DNA of 64,000 bases from the NCBI GenBank assembly GCA_028749475.1, contig JAQVWN010000003.1, positions 1-64,000 on the forward strand, given 5' to 3'. The position numbers and the translations under genes were made by a program. Source of the DNA: Thomasclavelia sp. Its GTDB lineage: Bacteria > Bacillota_I > Bacilli_A > Erysipelotrichales > Coprobacillaceae. The notes under the pieces were generated by a model. It was not told the origin of the DNA and did not search any database. It worked only from the letters and a program-made list of their open reading frames with translations. This document shows positions 17,932-26,722 of this stretch, piece by piece. Each line of letters begins with the position of its first letter. The stretch's first letter is position 1.

Positions 17932-17943
17932 GGAATAAATTCC
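17932..17943. promoter_or_regulatory. GGAAT-ATTCC palindrome, copy 2
   Basis: GGAATAAATTCC, just upstream of the esterase promoter region (TATAGT box at 17971). Only the two central bases differ in symmetry. Same motif as copies 1 and 3. Confidence 0.6.
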
Positions 17944-18001
17944 ATTTAACTATTGCAAAATGGAATTTGGTATAGTATTATTTGGTTGTGGAGGTAATGC
18001 A

Positions 18002-18862
18002 ATGAGAGAAAGAAAACAAATTGATGTTAAAAAGTACAATGGATTTTTTGATGTTCAATATTCACAAGTTTCAGATACTTGTAAGATGGATATCTTCCTT
18101 CCAGAGGGAAAAGGACCTTTTCCAGTAATTGTTTCAATCCATGGTGGTGCATTTAAAAAATGCGATAAACGAGATGAAGAAATGATTTTAGATATGTTAC
18201 ACGGACTAAAAAAAGGTTATGCCGTGGTTGGTGTAAACTATCGTCTTTCAGGAGAATCTCAATTTCCAGAACCAGTGAAAGACATCAAACATGCGTTAGC
18301 ATTTATTAAAAGTAATGCTAATACTTATAATCTTAATCCGGAAAAGATTGTAACATGGGGTGGAAGTGCTGGTGGTTATTTCTCATTAATGAGTGGAATG
18401 ATTGATCAAGCAACTTTATTTGATGATGAATTTAGTAAGAATATTGATACTAAGATTCAAGGTGTCGTAGCTTGGTTTCCACCAGTTAATTTTAGTAACA
18501 TGGATAAACAATTAAAGGAATCTAATCTATTAAGGAAAGAAAAAGACCATAGTGCTGATGATTCACCAGAATCATTGTTCTTAGGAGAACCTATTTCTTT
18601 AAATAGTAAGAAATTAAGTGATTCTAATCCAGAAACGTATATTCATAAAGACATGTGCCCAATGTTTATTCAACATGGTCGCGTTGATAGGATTGTCCCT
18701 TATCAACAATCACTCGAATTTGTTGATAAAGCTAAATCAATTTGCAAACCAGATCATATTCATTATGAAATTATCGAAAATGCTGATCATGGGGATCCAC
18801 TATTTAGTACAGAGGATAATTTAAAAAAAGTCTTCGAATTTATTAATAGTATTTTTAAGTAA
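18002..18862 (+). CDS. Alpha/beta-hydrolase (HSL-type esterase)
   Basis: A 286-residue carboxylesterase of the hormone-sensitive-lipase group: oxyanion motif HGGAF at residues 47-51, nucleophile Ser122 in GGSAGGY, an acidic residue in GRVDRIVPY and the catalytic His in ENADHGDP. No signal peptide, so it works in the cytosol, perhaps removing acetyl or aryl groups from the imported sugar. Start at the ATG six bases after GGAGGT. It lies between the RpiR gene and the EIIC gene and has its own palindrome and promoter. An in-frame upstream start lies within the promoter and is rejected. Confidence 0.85.
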   Translation: MRERKQIDVKKYNGFFDVQYSQVSDTCKMDIFLPEGKGPFPVIVSIHGGAFKKCDKRDEEMILDMLHGLKKGYAVVGVNYRLSGESQFPEPVKDIKHALAFIKSNANTYNLNPEKIVTWGGSAGGYFSLMSGMIDQATLFDDEFSKNIDTKIQGVVAWFPPVNFSNMDKQLKESNLLRKEKDHSADDSPESLFLGEPISLNSKKLSDSNPETYIHKDMCPMFIQHGRVDRIVPYQQSLEFVDKAKSICKPDHIHYEIIENADHGDPLFSTEDNLKKVFEFINSIFK

Positions 18863-18883
18863 ACCAACGATGTTGGGTTTTCT
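18862..18883 (+). terminator. Rho-independent terminator
   Basis: CCAAC/GTTGG stem with GAT loop followed by GTTTTCTT, after the esterase gene. Short stem. Confidence 0.5.
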
Positions 18884-18896
18884 TAAAAGTAAAAAT

Positions 18897-18908
18897 GGAA
18901 TTTATTCC
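18897..18908. promoter_or_regulatory. GGAAT-ATTCC palindrome, copy 3
   Basis: GGAATTTATTCC, 46 bases before the EIIC start. Same motif as copies 1 and 2. Confidence 0.6.
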
Positions 18909-18954
18909 AAAGAAAATAAATAAAAGGAAAATATTTAAAAAAAGAGGGAAAAAA

Positions 18955-20262
18955 ATGGAAAAACTTACGAATGTATTAAACAAGTTTTTAATGCCTATTT
19001 CTACATGGGTTTCTCGTAATAAATCTTTACAAGGTATTGCTAAAGGTTTCATGAGAATATTACCAGTAACAATTATTAGTTCATTATTTTATTTAATTGC
19101 TAATTTTCCAATTGATGCTTGGACAAATTGGCTAACAAAATCAGGAATTTCAAGTTTTATACTAATTCCTTATAACGTAACAATGGGATTGTTTGCATTA
19201 TATGCAGTATTCTCTATTGCTTATAGTTATGCTGAAAACGAAAAAAGTGATGCAATCTCAGTTGGAATTATTGCATTAATCTGTTTCTTTGTTCTAACAC
19301 CATATGCAGCGGATTTAAAAGGTGCATTATTTGCTCCAGGTGATTTAGCATATAGCTTTGGATGGTTAGGATGTAAAGGATTGTTTGTAGCAATGTTTAC
19401 TGCCATTATTGTTGCTAAAGTTTATATCTTATTTCAAAAAAAGGGATGGACAATTAAAATGCCTGATGGTGTTCCACCTTATGTTGAAAGATCATTTGCT
19501 TCATTAATTCCAGGTTTTATCCTTGCTGCAGTATTTGCAGTTATTGCTTATTGCTTTAGTTTAACAAGCTTTGGAAATATTCATGAATTAATCTATCACT
19601 ATTTACAAACTCCATTAACTTCATTAGGTGGATCTTTATGGGGATATTTAATTGCTACTATGATTATTCAATTATTATGGTGGTTTGGTATTCATGGTTT
19701 CAACGTTGTTGCTGCAGTAATGATGCCTATTTGGTTAGGTATTGATATGGCAAGATTAGCAGGTGAAACTACTAACCCATTTGGTATGAGTATGATGACA
19801 GTAGTTGGACAATCAACAGTCAGTGTAGTTATTGTTCTATTATTCTTCTGTAAGTCAAAACAATTAAAAACAATCGGTAAAATAGCAGCACCAGCGGCGT
19901 TATTTAATATTGGTGAACCAATCGTATTTGGAGTACCAAATGTATTAAACCCATATATGTTTATACCAACAGTAATTTTAGTACCTTTAGTAACAAACTT
20001 ATTCTTCTATTTTGGATTTGCAAGTGGAATTGTGACACCTTTATCAGGTGCTCAAGTATCAATGCAAGTACCTGTAGTTCTTTACGGACTAATTCAAGGT
20101 AACTGGATGGTTGCTTTATGGCAAGCATTAGCTATTCCACTAGCAGTAGTCTTATTCTTACCATTCTATAAAATGTATGATAAGACTCTTGTTGAAAAAG
20201 AAGAAGCTGAAGCAAAAGCTAAAGCTGAAATCAAATCTGACGATGTAGTTGTCAATGAATAA
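18955..20262 (+). CDS. PTS lactose/cellobiose-type EIIC component
   Basis: A 435-residue cellobiose-family permease with about ten membrane segments. The family hallmarks WWFGIHGFN (about residues 240-250) and NIGEPIVFGVPNVLNP (about 320-335) are intact. It transports the sugar that EIIB (16232) phosphorylates. Start after AGAGGG; an in-frame ATG 20 codons earlier overlaps palindrome 3 and would add a Lys-rich, non-family extension. Its end overlaps the ChbG gene by eight bases. Confidence 0.93.
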   Translation: MEKLTNVLNKFLMPISTWVSRNKSLQGIAKGFMRILPVTIISSLFYLIANFPIDAWTNWLTKSGISSFILIPYNVTMGLFALYAVFSIAYSYAENEKSDAISVGIIALICFFVLTPYAADLKGALFAPGDLAYSFGWLGCKGLFVAMFTAIIVAKVYILFQKKGWTIKMPDGVPPYVERSFASLIPGFILAAVFAVIAYCFSLTSFGNIHELIYHYLQTPLTSLGGSLWGYLIATMIIQLLWWFGIHGFNVVAAVMMPIWLGIDMARLAGETTNPFGMSMMTVVGQSTVSVVIVLLFFCKSKQLKTIGKIAAPAALFNIGEPIVFGVPNVLNPYMFIPTVILVPLVTNLFFYFGFASGIVTPLSGAQVSMQVPVVLYGLIQGNWMVALWQALAIPLAVVLFLPFYKMYDKTLVEKEEAEAKAKAEIKSDDVVVNE

Positions 20263-20989
20263 AAAAATCATTATTAATTCAGATGATTTTGGATTAACTA
20301 GAGGAGTAAATTACGGCATACTAGATTCATGGAAAAATAAATCTATTTCAGCCATCAGTATGATGGTAAATGCTCCTGAGGCAAGTCATGCTTTTGAATT
20401 AATAAAAGAAAATAAAATGGATTGTGTCGGGGTACATGTAAATGTTACCCTTGGCATTCCAGTATCTAATCCAGATAATGTGCCTTCTTTAATTGATGAA
20501 ACTGGTAAGTTTCATTCTTCTAAATGGTACTTAGCTGGTAATCAAATAAACGAAGATGAGTTGATATTAGAATTTGATATTCAAATTCAAAAATTTATTA
20601 AAGAAACTAATATGATGCCAGATCATATTAATTATCATCATATCTATGATTTTTATAACGAGTATCCTAAATTGTTTAATTTTCTTGTGAACAAGTATCA
20701 TCTGCCAATGAGACTTGAACGAGATTATGAAAATTATCCATACCAATATGTTTCAAAAAAAGATTTGTTCATAAATTTCGACAAATTAGATTTAAGTGCA
20801 TACTTAACTCAAAATTTAGTTGAACTCCCAGCACATATAGGATTTTGTGATAAACAATTAATGAATATTAGTTCGATGAATACTAGTAGAATGGATGATT
20901 ATGATCTTGCTAACTCTAAAGAGTTTAAAGATTTATATACTTCTTTAGGGTATGAATTAGTTGGTTGGAAAGAAATTGATAAAAAATAA
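20255..20989 (+). CDS. chbG: ChbG/YdjC/HpnK-family carbohydrate deacetylase
   Basis: A 244-residue polysaccharide deacetylase-like protein. The metal site is seen in INSDDFGLTRG (Asp-Asp) with GVHVNVTLG and the HINYHH motif near residue 125. In E. coli ChbG removes one acetyl group from phosphorylated chitobiose, which is needed to induce and to cleave it. Its start overlaps the EIIC stop, showing tight coupling, and suggests the PTS carries an N-acetylated disaccharide. A terminator follows. Confidence 0.88.
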   Translation: MNKKIIINSDDFGLTRGVNYGILDSWKNKSISAISMMVNAPEASHAFELIKENKMDCVGVHVNVTLGIPVSNPDNVPSLIDETGKFHSSKWYLAGNQINEDELILEFDIQIQKFIKETNMMPDHINYHHIYDFYNEYPKLFNFLVNKYHLPMRLERDYENYPYQYVSKKDLFINFDKLDLSAYLTQNLVELPAHIGFCDKQLMNISSMNTSRMDDYDLANSKEFKDLYTSLGYELVGWKEIDKK

Positions 20990-21019
20990 AGAATATTGAG
21001 ATTTCTCAATATTCTTTTT
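20989..21019 (+). terminator. Rho-independent terminator
   Basis: Perfect 12-base stem AAGAATATTGAG/CTCAATATTCTT, loop ATTT, T tract, after the ChbG gene. Confidence 0.9.
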
Positions 21020-21035
21020 ATTAAGTGAGGACATA

Positions 21036-21392
21036 ATGTATAAAATAATATTATTTAATAGTCCAATATATTTTGAAATAAAAGATATAAATAATGATTT
21101 ACTTATAACAATTTATGGTGGAACAAAACCCCATATTGGTTCAGTAACGATATCTGAACCAATTTTCAAAAATAGTATTAAAACATCTACCTTTAGTTTT
21201 GAAAATCATAAAGATTATGTTATTGCTAAATTGTTTAGTGAAAGAATAGCTAAGGAAATGAATAAAAGAGTTGTTTGTTGTTGTGGAATTCATTATGACA
21301 ATTTAAATAAAGATCAAATTAGAGAAATAGAAATAGAGTGCCAAGAAATTTTAGAAAGAATTATTGAGGATCAAAAAAATGAAAGTAAATGA
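21036..21392 (+). CDS. LpdD-like subunit of a UbiD-type decarboxylase
   Basis: A 118-residue protein with the ITIYGGTKPHIGSVTISEP motif near residue 25-45, the pattern of LpdD proteins that accompany gallate/hydroxybenzoate decarboxylases and have been proposed to help prenylated-FMN loading. A late CCCGIHYDNLNKDQI segment is also family-like. It overlaps the UbiD-like gene by 14 bases, and a UbiX-like gene follows, giving an lpdD-C-B type operon. Ribosome-binding site GTGAGGA. Confidence 0.8.
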   Translation: MYKIILFNSPIYFEIKDINNDLLITIYGGTKPHIGSVTISEPIFKNSIKTSTFSFENHKDYVIAKLFSERIAKEMNKRVVCCCGIHYDNLNKDQIREIEIECQEILERIIEDQKNESK

Positions 21393-22848
21393 CTTAAGAA
21401 GTGCGATTGAATTATTACAAACAAAAGATAATCAATATATTGAGACTGATATAGAAGTTGATCCAATGGGTGAATTATCAGGGGTATATCGACATGTCGG
21501 CGCTGGTGGGACTGTAGAAAGACCGACTAAAGAAGGCCCAGCAATGATGTTTAATAGTATTAAAGGACATCCTGATGCTAGAGTAATAATAGGTTTACTG
21601 GCTAGTCGTACAAGGGTAGGATATTTACTTGATTGTGAGCCTAAACGTTTAGGTCATCTATTAAAGAATTCAGTTAATAATCCTATAGCCCCATTTGTTA
21701 TTGAAAATGATAAGGCCAAATGCCAAGAAGTAAAATACTTTGCTAGTGATGAAGGGTTTGATGTTCGTAAAATATTGCCAGCCCCAACTAACACTTTAGA
21801 AGATGCTGGCCCATATATTACGCTAGGAATGTGTTACGCCCATAATCCTCAAACTGGAGATTCGGATGTTACAATTCATCGGATGTGTTTACAATCAAAA
21901 GATGAAATATCAATCTTTTTACAACCAGGAGCTCGTCATATTGGATATTTTAGAGAAGTTGCTGAACAAGCTAATGAACCACTTCCAATTTCAATAAGTA
22001 TTGGCGTAGATCCAGCAATTGAAATAGGTTCTTGTTTTGAGGCGCCAACAACACCATTAGGATATGATGAATTACAAGTTGCTGGAGCAATTCGTAATGA
22101 ACCAGTTGAATTAGTAAAATGTTTAACAATAGATGAAAAAGCAATTGCTAATGCTGAATATGTCATTGAAGGGGAAATACTTCCAAATGTAAGAGTTAGA
22201 GAAGATAAAAATAGTAACACTGGTAAAGCAATGCCAGAATTTCCTGGTTATTGTGGACCAGCAAATGATTCTTTACCAGTCATTAAGGTAAAGGCCATTA
22301 CAACTAGAGTGAATCCAATAATGCAAACATGTATTGGTCCAAGTGAAGAACATGTCTCAATGGCTGGAATTCCAACTGAGGCAAGTATCCTATCAATGAT
22401 TGATAAAGCGATGCCTGGAAAGTGTTTAAATGTTTATTGTGCTTCTAGTGGTGGAGGCAAGTATATCGCAGTTTTACAATTTAAAAAAGCTATGCCTTCT
22501 GATGAAGGAAGACAAAGACAAGCGGCATTATTAGCTTTCTCAGCTTTTGCTGAATTAAAACATATTTATTTAGTTGATGAAGATGTCGATTGTTTTGATA
22601 TGAAAGATGTTATTTGGGCAATGACAACTAGATTTCAAGCTGACAAAGATTTGATAAGAATACCAGGTGTTCAATGTCATCCGTTAGATCCTTCAAATCA
22701 ACCTGAGTATGATAATAGTATTAGAAGTAGTGGTATTGCTTGTAAAACTATTTTTGATTGTACGGTTCCTTATAATCAAAAAGATCGTTTTGAAAGAGCA
22801 AAATTTATGGAAATAGACCAAGAAAAATGGAAAAAGTTCATAAAATAA
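21379..22848 (+). CDS. UbiD-family decarboxylase (LpdC-like)
   Basis: A 489-residue UbiD-fold enzyme that would (de)carboxylate an aromatic acid with prenylated FMN. The N-terminal DLRSAIELL, the central ITLGMCYAHNP and DVTIHRMCLQ region, and the EGPAMMF and late PGVQCHPLDPS motifs fit the gallate/protocatechuate decarboxylase branch. Start at the ATG after GAGGA inside the LpdD gene; an earlier in-frame non-ATG codon is not needed. The stop overlaps the UbiX start by 22 bases. The true substrate cannot be read from sequence. Confidence 0.9.
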   Translation: MKVNDLRSAIELLQTKDNQYIETDIEVDPMGELSGVYRHVGAGGTVERPTKEGPAMMFNSIKGHPDARVIIGLLASRTRVGYLLDCEPKRLGHLLKNSVNNPIAPFVIENDKAKCQEVKYFASDEGFDVRKILPAPTNTLEDAGPYITLGMCYAHNPQTGDSDVTIHRMCLQSKDEISIFLQPGARHIGYFREVAEQANEPLPISISIGVDPAIEIGSCFEAPTTPLGYDELQVAGAIRNEPVELVKCLTIDEKAIANAEYVIEGEILPNVRVREDKNSNTGKAMPEFPGYCGPANDSLPVIKVKAITTRVNPIMQTCIGPSEEHVSMAGIPTEASILSMIDKAMPGKCLNVYCASSGGGKYIAVLQFKKAMPSDEGRQRQAALLAFSAFAELKHIYLVDEDVDCFDMKDVIWAMTTRFQADKDLIRIPGVQCHPLDPSNQPEYDNSIRSSGIACKTIFDCTVPYNQKDRFERAKFMEIDQEKWKKFIK

Positions 22849-23405
22849 TTATTGGGATTACTGGAGCCAGTGGAGTTAACATTGCAGTTAAACTATTAAG
22901 AGTATTAAAGAGACAAAAGAATATTGAAACTCATTTAATAATGACTAAAAGTGCCAAATTAACAATCTCTTTAGAAACAAGTTACAAAGTTAAAGAGGTA
23001 CAAGACTTGGCAGATTTCAATTACGATAATCAAAACATGGCTGCCAGTGTTGCTAGTGGAAGTTATGATGTTGATGGAATAATAGTGATACCATGTTCTA
23101 TGAAAACATTAGCTGGAATACGCTCTGGATATTCAGATAATTTATTATTGAGAACAGTAGATGTTAATATTAAGGAACAAAAGAAAGTAATTTTAGGAGT
23201 ACGAGAAACGCCTTTAAGTTCTATTCATTTAGATAATATGGCTTATTTATCTCACATTAATAATGTCATGATCTATCCACTAATGATGACACATTATTCT
23301 AATCCTACTTCGATAGAAGATATGGAAATTGCATTAATAGGTAAAATATTAAAACGATTCAATATTGATATTCAAGAATATCAACCTTGGAAAGGACAAC
23401 AATAA
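22827..23405 (+). CDS. UbiX-family flavin prenyltransferase
   Basis: A 192-residue flavoprotein of the UbiX/Pad1 type, making the prenylated FMN cofactor needed by the UbiD-like enzyme upstream. It shows GITGASGVNIAVKLL at the N-terminus, the VIPCSMKTLAGIRSGYSDNLLLR motif (about residues 87-110), and VRETPLSSIHLDNM with the conserved Arg-Glu-Thr-Pro. Overlap with the decarboxylase gene implies coupled translation. Terminator at 23447. Confidence 0.93.
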   Translation: MEKVHKIIIGITGASGVNIAVKLLRVLKRQKNIETHLIMTKSAKLTISLETSYKVKEVQDLADFNYDNQNMAASVASGSYDVDGIIVIPCSMKTLAGIRSGYSDNLLLRTVDVNIKEQKKVILGVRETPLSSIHLDNMAYLSHINNVMIYPLMMTHYSNPTSIEDMEIALIGKILKRFNIDIQEYQPWKGQQ

Positions 23406-23446
23406 ACTAGACTGATAAGTAGAGTAAATTTAAAGGTGATAAGAGA

Positions 23447-23469
23447 CGAGTAATACTTACTCGTTTTTT
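23447..23469 (+). terminator. Rho-independent terminator
   Basis: CGAGTAA/TTACTCG stem, loop TAC, six T, after the UbiX gene. Confidence 0.88.
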
Positions 23470-23584
23470 ATTACTTTTAAAACTTACTAAATAAAATAAT
23501 AAATATTAAATTTCTTTTTAATATATATTATTAATTGTTTATTGTATGATATATATAAACAAAAAGAATGATGAGGAAAATTTA

Positions 23585-24148
23585 ATGGACGATAAAGAGA
23601 AAATGAAACAGGGAATGTGGTATGATGCCAACAATAATCCTGAAATTGTAAAAGATAGATATAATAACTTTGATTTATGTTTTGAGTTAAATCAAACTAA
23701 ACCAAGTGATATGAATACTAAAAATGATATCTTAACAAAGATTTTTGGTTATTTACCAGATAACTTAGAAATAGTAACCCCATTTATCTGTGATTATGGG
23801 AAGAATATTCATTTAGGAAGTAATGTGTTTATCAATTGTAATTGTTACTTAATGGATGGAGCTAGTATTAGTATTGGAAGTAATGTTTTTATTGGACCAT
23901 ATTGTGGTTTCTATACAGCTGCTCATCCAATCGAATATAAAAAACGTAATCAAGGCTTAGAAAAAGCTTTACCGATTACTATTAAAGATAATTGTTGGTT
24001 TGGAGCTAATGTTAGTGTAATGCCTGGAGTTACTATTGGTTCTGGTTGTGTTATTGCGGCTGGTTCAGTAGTTACAAAAGACATGCCTGATAATAGTATG
24101 ATTGCCGGGGTACCTGCTAAAGTTATTAAAGAAATAAAACAAGATTAA
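23585..24148 (+). CDS. Maltose/galactoside O-acetyltransferase (LbH family)
   Basis: A 187-residue left-handed beta-helix acetyltransferase. It starts with the Maa-type MKQGMWYDANN segment; hexapeptide repeats follow (IHLGSNVFINCNC, ISIGSNVFIGPY), then the catalytic His in YTAAHPIE and the C-terminal GVPAKVIKEI. Members acetylate sugars such as maltose or galactosides with acetyl-CoA. Start at the ATG eight bases after GAGG; an in-frame ATG 13 codons earlier overlaps the likely promoter. Downstream gene begins 20 bases later. Confidence 0.9.
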   Translation: MDDKEKMKQGMWYDANNNPEIVKDRYNNFDLCFELNQTKPSDMNTKNDILTKIFGYLPDNLEIVTPFICDYGKNIHLGSNVFINCNCYLMDGASISIGSNVFIGPYCGFYTAAHPIEYKKRNQGLEKALPITIKDNCWFGANVSVMPGVTIGSGCVIAAGSVVTKDMPDNSMIAGVPAKVIKEIKQD

Positions 24149-24168
24149 TTATGGTGAAGGGAAATAAA

Positions 24169-25788
24169 ATGGAAAATAAAAAAATTCATATTACAAAATT
24201 TAAAGTATTAGCGGTAATACTATGGTTAATTATCTTTGCTGGATCAGTTTATCTTACTTATCCAACATTTAATATTACTAGTGCTATCTCGTATGGTTTT
24301 ATAATTACTAGTATTGTACTATTCGTTGGTTTATTTGTTGGAGGTAAGTTTCTTTCAGGAGAAAGAAATGTTGATTATAATCTAGTTAAGTTAGTTGGTA
24401 AGATTGTAGCTATTGTTATTGTTTTAGCTTTAATACTAACTGTCGTTAATTGCCCAATCTTTTCAGCTAGCCAATATGCATCTAGAATTAGTGTTAAAGA
24501 AGGAACTAGTAAAGATATTCCGGCTGTTGATTATAATAAACTAGCGGTTATTGACCGTGATTCTACAAAAGCTTTAGGTGATAAAGTAATGGGGCAAATG
24601 GAAGACTTAGTAAGTCAATTTGATGTTAGTAGTGAGTATACAGAAATATCATATAAAGATAGTATTTATCGAGTTACGCCTCTTACATATGCTAGTTTCT
24701 TTAAATGGAATAATAATCATAATGATGGTATTCCTGGATATATTATGGTTAATTCAACTACTGGTAAAGCTCAGATAGTTCGTTTAAAAGACTTAGGACT
24801 AGGAAATATGAAATATGTTCCAAGTGCTTATTTTAATGAAAACTTATATCGACATTTACAATTAAATAATCCCACAACATTATTTGGTGATCCTAGTTTT
24901 GAAATTGATGAAAAAGGTTACCCATATTATGTTTCATCAACATATACTTATTCACCAGTTGGAATGCGTAAAAGAGTTACTGGTGCCATTATTTTAGATC
25001 CAATAACTGGTGATTATAAACAATATAAACTTAAAGACATTCCTAAATGGGTTGATAGAGTATACCCATCTGATTTAGTAATTGAAGAATTAAACTCTTA
25101 TGGTAAATATCAAAAAGGATTTATTAATTCTAAGATTGGACAAAGTGGAGTTATTCAATGTAGTTCAGGTTATAACTACTTAGTAAAAGATGGAGATATC
25201 TATTTATATACTGGTATTACTTCAACAAACTCTGATTCATCTAATCTAGGATTTATGTTAGTGAATCTAAGAACTCATAAAGCGATAAGAATTAAATCCT
25301 CTGGAGCTGATGAAAAGAGTGCTATGAAGAGTGCGGAAGGTAAAGTTAAAAACTATGGTTATGATGCTTCATTCCCGATCTTAGTTAATGTAGATAATAA
25401 ACCAGTCTATTTTATGGGATTAAAAGATAACTCTAATATTACTAAAATGTATGCGATGGTTTCAGCAGAAGACTATCAAAAGGTTGTAACTATTTCAGTT
25501 GATGATGATAAAAACGATCTTCTTAATTCGATGAAATCATTATTAGATACTGGTAGTGATACTAAATCTAAAAAAGAAAAAGCGACTATTACAGTAACTA
25601 ATGTTCATTATATGACCTTTAATGAAAAAAATTATTTATTCTTTAATGACACTGAAGGTAATGGTTATAAGTATGTAATAGAAAATACTTCCGATAAAGC
25701 TTTATATCTTCAAAATAATCAAAGTATTAATATTGAATATAGTGGTAGTGATGTAAGAACAGTATCTAAAATAACAATTAATAAATAA
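24169..25788 (+). CDS. Uncharacterised membrane-anchored protein
   Basis: A 539-residue protein not recognised. Three hydrophobic segments lie at about 12-30, 38-60 and 78-97, followed by about 430 polar residues predicted outside or in a long soluble domain rich in beta-like TYxY and GYPYYVSSTYT patterns. It contains repeated phrases IMVNSTTGKA, ILDPITGDYK and MLVNLRTHKA, spaced as if in a propeller or repeat domain that reads out three similar units. C-terminus VSKITINK resembles a small OB/beta module. Start after GAAGGGA. Co-oriented with the acetyltransferase gene. Confidence 0.6.
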   Translation: MENKKIHITKFKVLAVILWLIIFAGSVYLTYPTFNITSAISYGFIITSIVLFVGLFVGGKFLSGERNVDYNLVKLVGKIVAIVIVLALILTVVNCPIFSASQYASRISVKEGTSKDIPAVDYNKLAVIDRDSTKALGDKVMGQMEDLVSQFDVSSEYTEISYKDSIYRVTPLTYASFFKWNNNHNDGIPGYIMVNSTTGKAQIVRLKDLGLGNMKYVPSAYFNENLYRHLQLNNPTTLFGDPSFEIDEKGYPYYVSSTYTYSPVGMRKRVTGAIILDPITGDYKQYKLKDIPKWVDRVYPSDLVIEELNSYGKYQKGFINSKIGQSGVIQCSSGYNYLVKDGDIYLYTGITSTNSDSSNLGFMLVNLRTHKAIRIKSSGADEKSAMKSAEGKVKNYGYDASFPILVNVDNKPVYFMGLKDNSNITKMYAMVSAEDYQKVVTISVDDDKNDLLNSMKSLLDTGSDTKSKKEKATITVTNVHYMTFNEKNYLFFNDTEGNGYKYVIENTSDKALYLQNNQSINIEYSGSDVRTVSKITINK

Positions 25789-25831
25789 AAATCTTATAGG
25801 TAATCATATTTGATTATGTTATCGTAAGATT
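25789..25831 (+). repeat. Nested stem-loop before the pRiA4b-like gene
   Basis: AATCTTA/TAAGATT outer arms enclose GTAATCA/TGATTATG inner arms. No T tract follows; the next ribosome-binding site directly abuts it. Could be a transcript-processing or regulatory structure. Confidence 0.45.
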
Positions 25832-25843
25832 GAGGTGAGAAAA

Positions 25844-26692
25844 ATGTTTGAAAATAAATTAAATAGATTTATAAGTGAATGTAAATATGATATTCTAGAT
25901 TCTTCAAATCCTAAAATACAAGGATATGTAAAGGAATTAAAAGAAATAATCCCAGATCAATATGAAGATGGGTTATTTACTGGTATTGCTAGTGATGTCA
26001 TATCTCAATTATTATCTTTCCCTACAGAAGATAATGAAGATGAAGAAGTTGTCATAGATTGTTTAGATCGTAGTTTAGAAGAACTTAAAAATATGGTTAA
26101 ATCCATGGTTATTGAAGTTACTTTAGAAGGACAAGAAGATAATGTAAATAGAGTTTTAGAAGTACCATATTCTCTTACATTAGCTGATTTAAGTTATTTA
26201 GTATTAGCTTCTTTAAGAGCCGAAGGTAGTCATCTTTTCAATGTTGAATACCAAGGAAACATCTATAGTGGAGAACAACCATCACTTGATTACATGGATA
26301 AATTATATGCTATGATAACTGAAACTAGTGATATAGATTTAACTGTAGGTTCTAATTTAGTTATTAGATATGATTTTGGTGATGACTATACAATCAATGT
26401 AAAAGTGTTAAGAATCAACGATAATAAGGAGCTATATTCACTTGGTAATTCCCATCATATTGAAGGAAATGGTTTTGGTATTTGGGAAGACAATCATCAA
26501 TTATTAGATATGTATTATGATGATCCTGATAACTTTAAAGAATTTGTTGAAACAAATGGCATTGAATTACCAAAGGATTTAGATGATGACTTTGATAAAA
26601 CATTATATGATGGTCTTCTTCCAGTCTTATTCTTTAGTTTAAAGAAAACATATGAAGAAGAAAATGAAGAAGAATATAGTTTAAATTCTTAA
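25844..26692 (+). CDS. Plasmid pRiA4b ORF-3-like domain protein
   Basis: A 282-residue acidic protein. The central part (about 110-240) has the pRiA4b ORF-3 (IS1096 TnpR-type) pattern: RVLEVPYSLTLADLSYLVLASL, then HLFNVEYQGNIY and the VIRYDFGDDYTINVKVL motif. The domain is common in bacteria but has no known function. The C-terminus is Glu-rich. Start at the ATG after GAGGTGAG. A bidirectional terminator separates it from the convergent next gene. Confidence 0.75.
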   Translation: MFENKLNRFISECKYDILDSSNPKIQGYVKELKEIIPDQYEDGLFTGIASDVISQLLSFPTEDNEDEEVVIDCLDRSLEELKNMVKSMVIEVTLEGQEDNVNRVLEVPYSLTLADLSYLVLASLRAEGSHLFNVEYQGNIYSGEQPSLDYMDKLYAMITETSDIDLTVGSNLVIRYDFGDDYTINVKVLRINDNKELYSLGNSHHIEGNGFGIWEDNHQLLDMYYDDPDNFKEFVETNGIELPKDLDDDFDKTLYDGLLPVLFFSLKKTYEEENEEEYSLNS

Positions 26693-26697
26693 TAATA

Positions 26698-26722
26698 AAT
26701 CCGGTAGAAATTCTACCGGATT
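26698..26722. terminator. Bidirectional terminator
   Basis: AATCCGGTAGAA/TTCTACCGGATT perfect palindrome between convergent genes. Confidence 0.85.

Noticed and set aside
18895-18954. Longer start for the cellobiose-type EIIC
   Set aside because: The added 20 residues are Lys-rich, overlap the palindrome at 18897 and lack a ribosome-binding site; the ATG at 18955 has AGAGGG.
23585-24148. Serine acetyltransferase instead of Maa-type enzyme
   Set aside because: The N-terminal MKQGMWYDANN segment and HPIE motif fit the maltose/galactoside group rather than CysE.
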